Shown: positions 22,215 through 33,600 of the stretch, piece after piece
How positions within the stretch are numbered: position 1 is the stretch's first letter
Layout of the letters: each line of letters starts with the position of its first letter
Made by a program: the position numbers and the translations under genes
NCBI GenBank assembly: GCA_029255685.2
Contig: CM055320.2
Coordinates: 14,060,614 to 14,124,613, forward strand
Source: Silene conica
Lineage: Eukaryota > Streptophyta > Magnoliopsida > Caryophyllales > Caryophyllaceae
Length of the DNA: 64,000 nucleotides
Direction of reading: 5' to 3'
Notes under the pieces: generated by a model
Seen by the model: the letters and a program-made list of their open reading frames with translations, nothing else
Told to the model about the DNA's origin: nothing
Databases searched by the model: none

Positions 22215-22721
22215 TATGACAGGCTAAAAGAGAATGCTCAGCCTTGGACCGAGGAACATTCTAAAGCAGTTAGACTAATTAAAAGAAAAGTTATTTCGTT
22301 ACCTTGTTTATCTCTGGCAAATCCTCATTGGGACAAAATAATTGAGACGGATGCTTCTGATATAGGTTATGGTGGTATTTTAAAACAAGTTGATCCCGCC
22401 AACAAACAAGAATTTTTAGTGAGATTTTATTCAGGCAAATGGAATAATGCGCAAAAGAATTATGCCACTGTCGCAAAAGAGATTCTTGCTATAGTAAAAT
22501 GTGTTTTAAAATTCCAGGATGATTTATACAATAAACATTTTACTATCAAAACTGACTGCAAAGCAGCCAAGTTCATGTTTTCAAAAGACTTTAAACATGA
22601 TGTTTCAAAACAAATGTTTGCCAGATGGCAGGCTCATTTAGCTCCATTTGATTTTACAATTATTTATAAAAAAGGGGAAGATAATCATCTCCCTGATTTT
22701 TTGACAAGAGAATATTTATAA
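22215..22721 (+). pseudogene. Caulimovirid RNase H, 5'-truncated, right arm
   Basis: The frame enters from the poly-A tract (read as a run of lysines) and continues with YDRLKENAQPWTEEHS through the RNase H blocks IIETDASDIGYGGIL and TDCKAAKFM to the stop at 22719-22721. RT and everything upstream are missing, so this is a fragment. Any methionine used as a start within the A-tract is an artefact of the junction. Confidence 0.9.
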
Positions 22722-22740
22722 TATTCTTTTCTTTTCAGGA

Positions 22741-23634
22741 ATGCTTACCCGCAGTAAAGGTAGCCCCTCTCCTAGAGGAGGTAGAGGTCGTGGTAGTCCT
22801 CCCTACAGAGGAGGAAGAAGTCCTAGTTATACCATAGCTCAGTATGGTAATAAAAAGCTTATAGTAGCAGATTTATCTGGAGCCAGTCAAACTGAGCTCG
22901 AAGAATTTACAAAATGGAAACAGCTTCAGAAAAAAGACACTGATATTGCTAGTTCTTCCTCAAAACCCTCATTTTCTTCAGCCGTTCAAAACACTACCCA
23001 AAAGGAAGATGATATGTTTCAAAATAAGGAGAAAAGAGTAATACTCTTACTCAATGAATCTGATAAGAAGTGGGAAGATAAACCTTGGATGCTCTATGAC
23101 AGGTATCTAGGAGGACATGGTTATACTATGGAAACATATAAACCGCGACATTTTTATGAGACAATACTCTCTAGCAATGGTTGCACTTTTACCCATTTTA
23201 CTGGGACAAACAAGGAAATTTATAATTTCTCAAAAATTATCATTGCCCAAATAATATCCATTAGTGACTGGGGAATATCCCCATTAGCAGAAAAAACTAT
23301 TATCATAAAAGGGGCACTAGTTAAATACAATTATTGGGATTATATCCAAGCTTTTGATAAGGTATTCCTTTATGAGAATGATAAACGAAGTCATACTTGG
23401 TTTATTAAAATTAATTCCGAGACTTATAATCAAGATCTTCCAATATGGTTTATTAATTGGTGGAACTTTTATGGAACTTCAGAAAATATTCTCCCTCCTA
23501 TTCTAAAAGAATACTTTGATAAATGGAAGATGATAATACCATCATGCCAAGAAGATAAAATAATTCCTAAAGAAATGAGATTTTTTATAGAATTCTCTAT
23601 TTCGTTTTTGGGACACCATGGTGAAAACCGATGA
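22741..23634 (+). CDS. Caulimovirid ORF downstream of pol, intact 297 aa, right arm
   Basis: The complete counterpart of the ORF split by the CACTA element in the left arm. The N-terminal 30 residues are Arg/Gly/Ser/Pro-rich with RGG-like repeats (GGRGRGSPPYRGG), suggesting nucleic-acid binding. A Ser-rich, charged linker follows at about 75-100, then a globular C-terminal part rich in aromatic residues (WEDKPWMLYDRYLGG, PIWFINWWNFYG, FFIEFSISF). It differs from the left copy at two residues I noticed (V for A, P for S). The stop overlaps the next ORF by 17 bases. The position suggests a transactivator-like or accessory protein, but function is not established. Confidence 0.75.
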   Translation: MLTRSKGSPSPRGGRGRGSPPYRGGRSPSYTIAQYGNKKLIVADLSGASQTELEEFTKWKQLQKKDTDIASSSSKPSFSSAVQNTTQKEDDMFQNKEKRVILLLNESDKKWEDKPWMLYDRYLGGHGYTMETYKPRHFYETILSSNGCTFTHFTGTNKEIYNFSKIIIAQIISISDWGISPLAEKTIIIKGALVKYNYWDYIQAFDKVFLYENDKRSHTWFIKINSETYNQDLPIWFINWWNFYGTSENILPPILKEYFDKWKMIIPSCQEDKIIPKEMRFFIEFSISFLGHHGENR

Positions 23635-24010
23635 TAAAGGGCAGTTAAACTGCACCCCTACAATAAATCTTATTGACGAAAAAATTAACTCTTATACGAG
23701 TTTGAAAGAACTGGAAGATAAAGAAATCAGAGAAAAGGAGCAGAATAGATTCCTTGAGCTATTAGAGGATGATGAATCAATGGACATCCATGAAGCTTCC
23801 AAAGAAGAGATAATAAGAGCATATATGGAAGGTCTAAAAAAGACTCTTAAATTGAAAAAAGAAGGGGATAAAAATTCCTCGAAAAGTGATATATCGATGG
23901 CCTCCAATAATAGCCATAATTCACTCAGCACCTTGCTACAAGATTCCCAAGACCCAGAAGATAATTCTGAGACTGATAAAATCACAGCTTTCTTGCAAGG
24001 GGAAAAATAA
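23618..24010 (+). CDS. Caulimovirid small downstream ORF, 130 aa, right arm
   Basis: ATG within CACCATGG gives a good initiation context. The protein is the same as that predicted at 12523-12915: Lys/Glu-rich helices, an acidic EDDESMD segment, a Ser/Asn-rich C-terminal region. It is probably translated from the polycistronic viral RNA by reinitiation, given the 17-base overlap. No domain recognised. Confidence 0.7.
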   Translation: MVKTDDKGQLNCTPTINLIDEKINSYTSLKELEDKEIREKEQNRFLELLEDDESMDIHEASKEEIIRAYMEGLKKTLKLKKEGDKNSSKSDISMASNNSHNSLSTLLQDSQDPEDNSETDKITAFLQGEK

Positions 24011-24099
24011 TTTGTATTTTCATTAACAGTTGTTAAATTATTGGTCTGTACTGTAGGCATTTTATAGTGCATTAGTGTCATATCGCTATTATTAAATAA

Positions 24100-24148
24100 T
24101 GACGTAAGCACTTACGTCTACGTTTGTAACCCCACTTCTCTATATAAG
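24100..24148 (+). promoter_or_regulatory. 35S-like viral promoter, right arm
   Basis: TGACGTAAGCACTTACGTCT at 24100-24119 (as-1-like palindrome with two inverted TGACG half-sites) and TATATAAG at 24141-24148. The predicted start is near 24172. It points right, away from the left-arm promoter, into the MITE cluster. Confidence 0.85.
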
Positions 24149-24246
24149 GGGCTTGTGTTTTTCTTTAGAGGCAGGTTCTTACAACCCCTCTCTCTAGATT
24201 CTCTCCTCTCTCCCTCTCTCTCTCTTGTAAAATATTTGGTTCTATA

Positions 24247-24252
24247 AATAAA
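24247..24252 (+). terminator. Viral polyadenylation signal AATAAA, right arm
   Basis: AATAAA about 100 bases past the TATA box, in a CT-rich leader (TCTCTCTCTC tract upstream). Equivalent to 12283-12288. Confidence 0.6.
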
Positions 24253-24681
24253 ATCTTGTTCTGAGCACAACTTGAATCTTTGTAAGTATTTTTAAATTCT
24301 GTACTCTTACTTTTATTTTCATTTTACATTCCCAGGATGAGCCTTATAGGCTAAATCCTTTGTGTTGAATTATGTCCGACTAAATCGATTGATCAAAAGC
24401 ACCATGGTAATAATATTACAAGTGGTGATGGTGCTTTGGTACTCTGAGAAGGTCCGGCTGATAGTTTAAACTTTTTTATAACCAATTATTATGGACTCTT
24501 GGGTCCTTTCTGTTTGCCTGCTTTGCCGAAGAAATGGCGTTTAAGGCCTTGTGAAGTGGACATTGAGTTTCAAAATAATTGGTAAAACTGTTGGTTTAGT
24601 AAAAACCTTACTCATATGAGTTTACTCTTATGAGTTTGAATCTATCTGGCTGGATGATCGGTGTATGCTGAGCTCCCCTTA

Positions 24682-25424
<743 letters not shown>

Positions 25425-25427
<3 letters not shown>

Positions 25428-25808
25428 CTGTGATCCGGTGAGAACCACCTTACAATGAGAACCGGTGAGAACTCTTTCTTACGGAGTTTTTTTAAAAAAA
25501 TTAATGACATAATTGGATTCGGCATGGAATTTTATGGCTAGAGAACATATTTCTTGGTCTAGAAAATAAATACTAGTGGCGGAAAAATGATAGATACGAA
25601 AAAATAGATAGTAGGTGCATGTAAATAAATAAAATGTATCTCACCTTTATTTCCGTCACTAATATTTATTTTCTAGACCAAGAAATATGTTCTCTAGATA
25701 TAAAATGCCATGCCGAATCCAATTATGTTATTAATTTTTTTTAAAAAAGTCCGTAAAATAGAGTTCTCACAAGGTTCTCATTGTAAGGTGGTTCTCACCG
25801 GATCCCAA

Positions 25809-25811
<3 letters not shown>
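25425..25811. mobile_element. (TA)n-flanked foldback MITE, unit 2 (387 bp)
   Basis: Almost wholly palindromic: GATCCGGTGAGAACCACC at the left, its complement at the right, and arms of about 180 bp sharing ATTGGATTCGGCATGG, CTTGGTCTAGAAAATAAATA and ACTAGTG(G/A)CGG. It could form a long hairpin RNA. Confidence 0.85.
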
Positions 25812-25873
<62 letters not shown>

Positions 25874-25876
<3 letters not shown>

Positions 25877-26088
25877 GGAATCCTATGAGAACCGCCAATA
25901 TGATGAGAACCATGAGAACTCTACCTTACGGACTTTTTTAAAAAAAAATAATGACATATTTGGATTCGGCATGGAATTTTATGGCTAGAGAACATATTTG
26001 TTGGTCCAGAAAATATATACTAGTGACGGAAATCGAGGTGAGATACATGGTTCTCATTATAAGGGTGGTTCTCACCGGATCCTGACCC
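25874..26088. mobile_element. (TA)n-flanked MITE, unit 3 (deleted derivative of unit 1)
   Basis: It begins like unit 1 (ATCCTATGAGAACCGCC) and ends like it (GGGTGGTTCTCACCGGATCC), but about 340 bp of the interior is missing. Confidence 0.8.
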
Positions 26089-26106
26089 TATATATATATA
26101 TATATA

Positions 26107-26155
<49 letters not shown>

Positions 26156-26166
26156 AAGTCTATATA

Positions 26167-26550
26167 GGGTTGGGATCCGGTGAGAACCACCTTACAATGA
26201 AAACCGGTGAGAACTCTTCCTTACGGAGTTTTTTTAAAAAAATTAATGACATAATTGGATTCGGCATGGAATTTTATGGCCAGAGAACATATTTCTTGGT
26301 CTAGAAAATAAATACTAGTGGCGGAGAAATGATAGATACGAAAAAATAGATAGTAGGTGCATGCAAATAAATAAAACGTATCTCACCTTGATTTCCGTCA
26401 CTAGTATTTATTTTCTAGACCAAAAAATATGTTCTCTAGCTATAAAATGTCATGCCGAATCCAATTATGTTATTAATTTTTTTTTAAAAAGTCCGTAAGG
26501 TAGAGTTCTCACAAGGTTCTCATTGTAAGGTGGTTCTCACCGGATCCCAA

Positions 26551-26553
<3 letters not shown>
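26167..26553. mobile_element. (TA)n-flanked foldback MITE, unit 4 (387 bp)
   Basis: Same length and palindromic structure as unit 2, with scattered substitutions. A stray terminal remnant TCCCAAGTC (26152-26160) precedes it between TA tracts. Confidence 0.85.
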
Positions 26554-26641
<88 letters not shown>

Positions 26642-26644
<3 letters not shown>

Positions 26645-27242
26645 AATACTAGTGACGGAAATCAAGGTGAGATACGTTTTATTTAATTTATTTACATGCA
26701 CCTACTATCTATTTTTTCGTATCTATCATTTTTCCGCCACTAGTATTTATTTTCTAGACTAAGAAATATGTTCTCTGGCCATTAAATTCAATGCCGAATC
26801 CAATTATGTCATTAATTTTTTAAAAAAAACTCCGTAAGGAAGAGTTCTCACCGGTTTTCATTGTAAGGTGGTTGAACCACCTTACAATGAGAACTTTGTG
26901 AGAACTCTACCTTACGGACTTTTTAAAAAAAAATTAAAGACATAATTGGATTCGGCATGACATTTTATAGCTAGAGAACATATTTCTTGGTCTAGAAAAT
27001 AAATACTAGTGACGGAAATCAAGATGAGATACGTTTTATTTATTTGCATGCACGTACTATCTATTTTTTCGTATCTATCATTTTTCCGCCACTAGTATTT
27101 ATTTTTTAGACCGAGAAATATGTTATCTGGCCATAAAATTTCATGCCGAATCCAATTATGTCATTAATTTTTTTAAAAAAACTCCGTAAGAAAAAGTTCT
27201 CACCGGTTCTCATTGTAAGGTGGTTCTCACCGAATCTCAACC

Positions 27243-27245
<3 letters not shown>
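26642..27245. mobile_element. (TA)n-flanked MITE, unit 5 (truncated copy fused to a full foldback copy)
   Basis: It starts inside an arm (AATAAATACTAGTGACGG). After one arm it reaches GTAAGGTGGTT, directly joined to GAACCACCTTAC of a second copy near 26873, with no TA tract between them. It then runs to the family right end at 27245. Confidence 0.75.
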
Positions 27246-27323
<78 letters not shown>

Positions 27324-27351
27324 AACATTCACCAACTTTATTTTTTTGTAG

Positions 27352-27671
27352 GGTAGCGTAATTCAGACAACAATTGTGAAGTGTTTAATAAATATGTTTG
27401 GCGATAAAATAAAGGATGACCATTCATATAAGATTTCAAAATTCTCATTGCTATTTGTTTTGCGATGATAATAAACAAAAGTCAGGGTCAATCCTTATCT
27501 CAAGTGAGCATTTATCTTCCAAGGCCGGTCTTCAATCATGGGCAACTTTATGTAGCGATCTCTACGATTACTAACAAACAAGGCCTGAAGCTATTGATTT
27601 GCGCCAACAACAAGCGTACATCGAGTACTACAACCAACGTGGTTTACCGTGAAATTTTTCAGTATTTGTAA
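27352..27671 (+). pseudogene. Helitron coding remnant: RPA-like exon joined to helicase C-terminus
   Basis: An acceptor TTTTTTTGTAG ends at 27351. The first part reads GSVIQTTIVKCLINMFGDKI then DDHSYKISKFSLL, continuing the RPA-like OB fold begun at 8575 in matching phase. Near 27450 the frame changes and the C-terminus of a Pif1-type Helitron helicase follows: FAMIINKSQGQSLSQV (motif V region), PVFNHGQLYVAIST (motif VI region), NVVYREIFQYL and a stop at 27671. The bulk of Rep/helicase is absent. It is therefore an internally deleted, non-autonomous Helitron in which an RPA exon became joined to the last helicase exon. Confidence 0.8.
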
Positions 27672-27856
27672 AGTTAATATTACTTATAACATTGTAAGAT
27701 AATTTGCATCGTTTGTTTTATTTGCATCGTATGGTAGTGATTAGTACTTTAATTAATTTGTACGTTGAATACAAACTTATTGGATTATTTTGGCATTGCA
27801 AATTAACCATGTTCAATTATATTTTTCTGCATCTAATAATAACAATTGTTATTTCG

Positions 27857-27889
27857 ACCCGTGCATTTTTTGCACGGGTTTAACACTAG
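27857..27889 (+). mobile_element. Helitron 3' terminus (hairpin plus CTAG)
   Basis: ACCCGTGCA, a 5-base T loop, then TGCACGGGT (9-bp stem at 27857-27879), followed 7 bases later by CTAG (27886-27889) with T as the next base. This is the diagnostic Helitron 3' end (hairpin, then CTRR, inserted at A|T). Confidence 0.9.
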
Positions 27890-28201
27890 TTCTATATGGA
27901 AAGTAGGATTATGTTCAGCTCTACCAAAAGCCACGTCTTTCTTCCATCTTCCTATCCACCCACACTATTGTAAATTTCATCGACCAATCCTTCTGACCCA
28001 CACTATTGTAAGTAAAAGTTTTCAAATGAAGCTTAATTATCTCAAAGACTTAATTTCACAAGATGATTTTCGTTAAGATCATATTTATTTGGTAGAATGC
28101 ATGGTTTTATAGAAATGACTAATAGGAATATTAATTATAGTTGACCCTGTGGGAAATTTCTAGTATTATCAAGGATGTGAAACTTGATCTTGGGTTGAAA
28201 G
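27890..28201. other. Flank between Helitron and solo LTR, no gene seen
   Basis: Unique-looking AT-rich sequence with a short duplication of CCCACACTATTGTAA (27959-27973 and 27998-28012). Confidence 0.5.
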
Positions 28202-29716
28202 TGTTGGAGTAAGTGTCCTCCACAATATTGTGAATAAATTATTAAATCTCATAAGGGAAATATTTGGGAAATAAGCTAACGTTTCAGTCAGTTGGTCCAC
28301 GTATATCAGTAACGGTTGGCTAGTTAGAGTTTGACGTTACTGTCGTAAGACGGCGGTGACCAACTGATCTCTTTCGGTCACACCTATAAGAAAAAGAACC
28401 AACAAAAGCTTGGTATTTGTATAAGATACAGTATAACTAGTTACTTAAATTATGACTAAGAGATTAGTCTAAAAGTGATAATATAAAAACGTATATGATA
28501 CAGAGCTAAGAATTATTGTTCTTTTATATGATAATTGAATAATAAGTTTTTTATGATATTTATATAAGATAAAATATATTGTGAGTTAGTAATTAAATAA
28601 TTCATTAAGTGGGAATTATCACTAATAGTTGATTAGTGTTAATTCAATATATTGGCAAAGAATTAGGCAAAGTATAATTAGGCTAATATACCTATAAAGA
28701 GTTATAAGATTAGCAAATAAGGGTTCATTGTGACTAAATTATATGTGATATAATTATCATTCATATTACTTAAAAGTTAAGTATGTCATTTAGTTAATCC
28801 ATTAATTTAATAGTTAGATGAACTAATTAGTGCTAAATGGGCTCAAATCGATTTTGGACCGTTTGTGAGATTTTTGGACCTAAATAAGACCCAAAATGGG
28901 CCATAAATCAGCCCACTAAGGGCCATGAACCGTCCAACTCATGGACTAATATCCATAAATTGGTTTTATGACAAATGCTCTAATAATAGCATTATTTTAT
29001 CATTAAAACTTTGCCTAATCTTCTCCACTCAAGATGTCTATATATACCCTTCATTAGACTCTTATTTGAGACTAATAATCAACTCCAAAAGCTCAAAATA
29101 CTAACATAAAAATCAGATCTAAAGACCTCACAAAAATCATACTCCCTCCATTCTTTTTATATCACCCAACTTTTGTTTTGACACTATTCACAATCGTGTA
29201 TTCAACGTCGGTTTTCTCTCAATCCGTTCACGGAAATATATTCATGTGAGATCTTTTTTGGATTGTCTTGATAAGAGAATTAAGAATATCAAACTTTTAT
29301 AATTTTTAGTAGTATGTAGCTAAAAATATAATCAAAACAAAATGAACATCGGCAAACGTTAATAATGAAATGGGGTGATATAAAAAGAATGGAGGGAGTA
29401 TGATATAAGAGGAAGAACAATTGTGTTATTCTTGTTTTAGCTCCAATATTATCACATAATATTAGGTAGTAATACTAATATTTACTAGTTCATTAATATT
29501 AGTATTAGTTGGTATATAATCCTTGGGTGAATTAAGGAAGGAGGTGATGTAGTTTGATCATTAAGAAGCTCTTAATCTCAACCTTGAAAAGGTTGGTTTT
29601 TCATATTTTCGGTTTTTGTTTTATAGCTAGTTCTATATGCATGGTTAGGTCCTTTGGTCCACTAAATATGTTTAGTGACATCATTAAGGGAGTTCTCAGG
29701 GACTAGGAACCTAACA
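28202..29716 (+). mobile_element. Copia-type solo LTR with target duplication GAAAG
   Basis: It runs from TGTTGGAGTAAGTGTCC to GGAACCTAACA and is flanked on both sides by GAAAG (28197-28201 and 29717-29721). A perfect 5-bp duplication around one LTR means that a full element inserted and then recombined to a solo LTR. The length is 1515 bp including a 257-bp nested MITE. No coding sequence. Confidence 0.92.
29142..29398. mobile_element. Stowaway (Tc1/mariner) MITE, 257 bp
   Basis: Inverted ends CTCCCTCCATTCTTTTTATA, matching the classic Stowaway CTCCCTCC terminus, with TA duplicated at both sides (29140-29141, 29399-29400). It is nested in the solo LTR, so it is younger than that LTR. Confidence 0.95.
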
Positions 29717-29721
29717 GAAAG

Positions 29722-30611
29722 TCGGTGGCTTCAACTTACCTTACTCATTCGAAAAGATGAGATAAGTTAGTTATATCTAAGAAGATCAACCTAATTTTCT
29801 TACCTTGTTTAATTATTTATAAAAGACCTTCTGACCCACTGTTAATTTATTACTCGCATCTAGCGAAATCCAGCCCTGAGATGGATATATTATACGGAGT
29901 AGAAGGCATCAAATGTCTTGTTAATACAATGACACAAAATTTCACGTGAGATGGGGAATTGGTAGAGCAAATGATTTGTCGTTTCTTCATCAAATGGCAA
30001 CAGAAAATAGGGTCGTCCGAGAGATACGGAAAATAGGGTCGTCCGAGAGATGGCGTCTAACTCTATTAACGTTGCACATCAGCAGATCGTGCGCTGCTAA
30101 CCAAATAAGAAAATTAATACCTTGTTGAACGGGTAATCTCCAAATATGGTGTCAAATTGATGGGTCACATGAGCGGGTCAGGTCTGGGAATAAAGATATT
30201 AGGGAGTTGATAGGTTAAATATCCGAGTACAGCAACTCGTAGAAATATACTCCATTTATATATATACAGTACATACTTAAAGAAAAGAGTAGTGTCTTTT
30301 TAAGGACTCGAAACACGTGTATATAATTATATATTGAAGGTACTTATTGTTCAAAAATCATAATCTTATGAAGAGCTGCACAACAGATCACTCAGTGTTT
30401 AAATAAAAGCAGCTACAAACCCAGAACAAGAAAATCACGAGGGGGTGAAACTGGAGATATAATATCATAAATTACTTATACACAACAATCATATATGAGA
30501 AAACAATTTCACGACAAAGAGTCGAAAGAACTCCTTCGGAGTTGGAAGACTTTGAATCATCACCATGACAAAATCTTGACGAGATAATCAACAAATTTGG
30601 ATACCATTTAC
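29722..30611. other. Intergenic, downstream of VAMP71
   Basis: No gene recognised. A 22-bp perfect direct repeat AAAATAGGGTCGTCCGAGAG(AT) occurs at 30005 and 30030. The part nearest 30611 is presumably the VAMP71 3' UTR. Confidence 0.5.
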
Positions 30612-33600
30612 TTAAATGCAGGAAGGCAACAGTGGTCCATGGCAAACGAACGCAAGCACAATGTATAAAATGATCAAGAGGACAACGATTAATGTAAACC
30701 TGCAAGTAAGGAGATTGTAACGTTTAGAATAACTTAAGAATCTTCTAGTGTTGCTAAATCATATATATCTCCATAAGCCACAACAGCAATTTGAAAGCCA
30801 AGTAATATCTAAATTATCAAGTATGCATGATCGATCACCAAAAGCCAAAGTTTCCTCAACTGCATCTTACGACATTAATCTGGGTTCTTGTACTCCTGCT
30901 TATGGTAAAGGGTAATAGGGATTTAAAGTACAAAACCTTCATAGGGAGACTTTTCCCGGAGACCAATCACTGAAAAATCCGTCAAGTATTGCATATAGAT
31001 TAACTGACATCCCAATATAAAAGGCACAATTAGTTTAGTGAGCCTCTTGACTAAGTTGGTTGAGTACATTGAGGCTAGTTCTCCCCTTCTAAATCTAGTC
31101 AATAAAGGGTTGTTTAGTTCAAGAGGGTGAGATGGGATGAATTGAAATGTGATATTAAAGAGGTATGGATCTAGAACCATTACAAAAATTTGGAATTGTT
31201 CAGTTTAGTCATCTCTACCACTCTAGGGAAATGGGAGATTACGATATGGGTTGGAATGGACTTGGTATCAATCAAGTATGCAAGTCCAATCCAAAATTAA
31301 CCAAACAAACATTAGAACGGATCAATTACATTCGATACCCTCGCAAACATATTCAACGATCACCCTCTAAAAAATGGAACTTTTACTGTACCTGGTAAAA
31401 GTATCGTAATGATAAGGTAATGTCATGTCTCTACATGTAAGTTCTTTAACTGCAGGGTAATACTAATATCTCTTCATTAGAGCAAACTTTTCACCTCTAG
31501 TCAAATGGAGATGATATAAATGAGATGGAAGTAAGCAGAACAGCATACATACAAAATTAGTATTTAACATTTACTAACTTACATTAGCCTGCAATTTCTC
31601 CACCAAACAGTGCTTCTGAAGCGTCGAGCTTGCCTTCTGAAGCGGAGAGTATTTCCTTGAAATGCGGCAGTTTTATCTACCAAAAGTTCCAAACGCTCTC
31701 CTCTATCCAAAACTTTATCAATGTTCTCAATCATGACCCCACGCACCTATGTTATCAAACATAAGACATTTATGTACCATCAGCTTAAAAAAGCAACAAT
31801 GAAATGATAGAAATAATTTCAACTTTCAACCACATCCTCTCCACCAACACCATATCCTTGCTAGTTAATTACTCCCTCCTTACATGAACAAACTTCCTGT
31901 TTTCATGTTCGGTATCCATGAATAAAGTTCTCACTTGTAATTCTTTCCCTTTGTATGTGCTATTTGTGGTCGGTATGGGCTATGATCGGTATGGGTTATG
32001 ATCCTGACTGTCCTCAAGTTGATGATTCACATCTCCGTGTGCTCCTTATAGAGGTATAAACGAACCTCTGCTAGCTGGGCTGGGTTCTGACTTTTAAGCT
32101 CGACATCCAATTCAGAGCATGTCGAGCTCAAAAAATGAATGCCCAGCCACTCAAGCTCGATTTGTAATTATGTTCTTTTCATTTACACGGTTTTGAAATA
32201 CGTAGAAATATTTTCTTTTAGAAAAACAAGTATAATTTTAAAATATTAGATATAATTAGAATATAATTATAAATACCAAAATACGATATAAATTAAAATT
32301 AATATCATTTAAAAATATTACTCTGTAAAACTTTAAAATTACACAGCATAACTTAACGGGGACAAAACAAGCTTCCGATCGAGCCTTACTGAGATCGGGA
32401 TCGATTCGGATTTGAATACCAAACCGATCCCGACCATCATTTGTAGCCCTAGCTCCTTGATTCTCATGGGTATAGCAAATACATAACTACATCACAAATT
32501 GTTTTATAGGACCATTCTTAGCAAAAGACTAGCCCAATAGCACCAAGCCCAACTAAATAAGTTAATAAATGTGTAAAAAAATTGTTTAGTTTGGTAACAT
32601 AATATTTTATTCTGATAAAAAGCATATTTAAATATGTTGGTATTCATTATAAGAATAGAACTGAAATATGAATGTAGTATATGTAACTTTGGGCTTTTAC
32701 ACAAATTCACCACTCTAGTAAACAATCTCTTATGAGAAAGAGATGCTAGCAACACTATAACCAATAGTTGCTTCATGAGCCACAATTTTCCTCCATATCA
32801 TGTCTATTCGGTGATGGAAACCTTACTCTAAAGAAAATAGTACAAGATAACACATTACTGCATCACCCCAAGTGGAGGAAGACAGCTAAGAATTTGGTAA
32901 TTCATGAGACCTGAGAGAAATCTAACCTAATATTTCTTTTTGGTACCAGAAATCTAATCTAATATTAAAATGATTAGAAGCAAACACATACCTGCGTCAT
33001 TTCACCTTTTAGGCGATTAAGTCGATCTGCATTTGGGTCGTTTGAGTAGTAATCCATTTGTTGGCTTAGCACCCTTGAGAATTCATCATTCATCGCATAA
33101 GCAGGTGCGCTATGTATGGCGCGACCATAGGTCTTCACAAACCTTTGATGTATGTCTTCTAGAAAAGCAAATGGGATTCTTCCTGGAAAACAGATATTTA
33201 GCATAGAGAATGCAACAGCGAAAACTTGCTGATTATGCTTCACACATCAGATAACATCATGCAAATCATTGACAAGGACACCAGATCTTTAAGGGGTGAT
33301 AAAAAAGAATTTGTAGATACACATCATTCAGTAAGATAAGCTCTAGGTTGACCTACTACTCCCTGATTTTGCTCTATGGATCGCTTTAGTATTTATAGTT
33401 GCTTGAGCAATAGTAGCATGCAAAATCACCAATGATCATACTTAAATGAAGGAAATGAGATATCCCTTATAAAAAATTAAAAAACAATGTGTAAATAATT
33501 TCACAGATTCAGATCTTAACCACTTTCTAAAGTCGTCCTACACTTGAAAGCAATGTTGTGAATTTAGTTGAAAGGAATGAATTCTCAATCTAGTTTGATC

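Noticed and set aside
31080-31320. Possible hAT-like MITE in VAMP71 intron 3 (GGGTTGTTTAGTTC ... AACCAAACAAAC)
   Set aside because: The terminal similarity is suggestive, but no 8-bp duplication or clean inverted repeat could be fixed.
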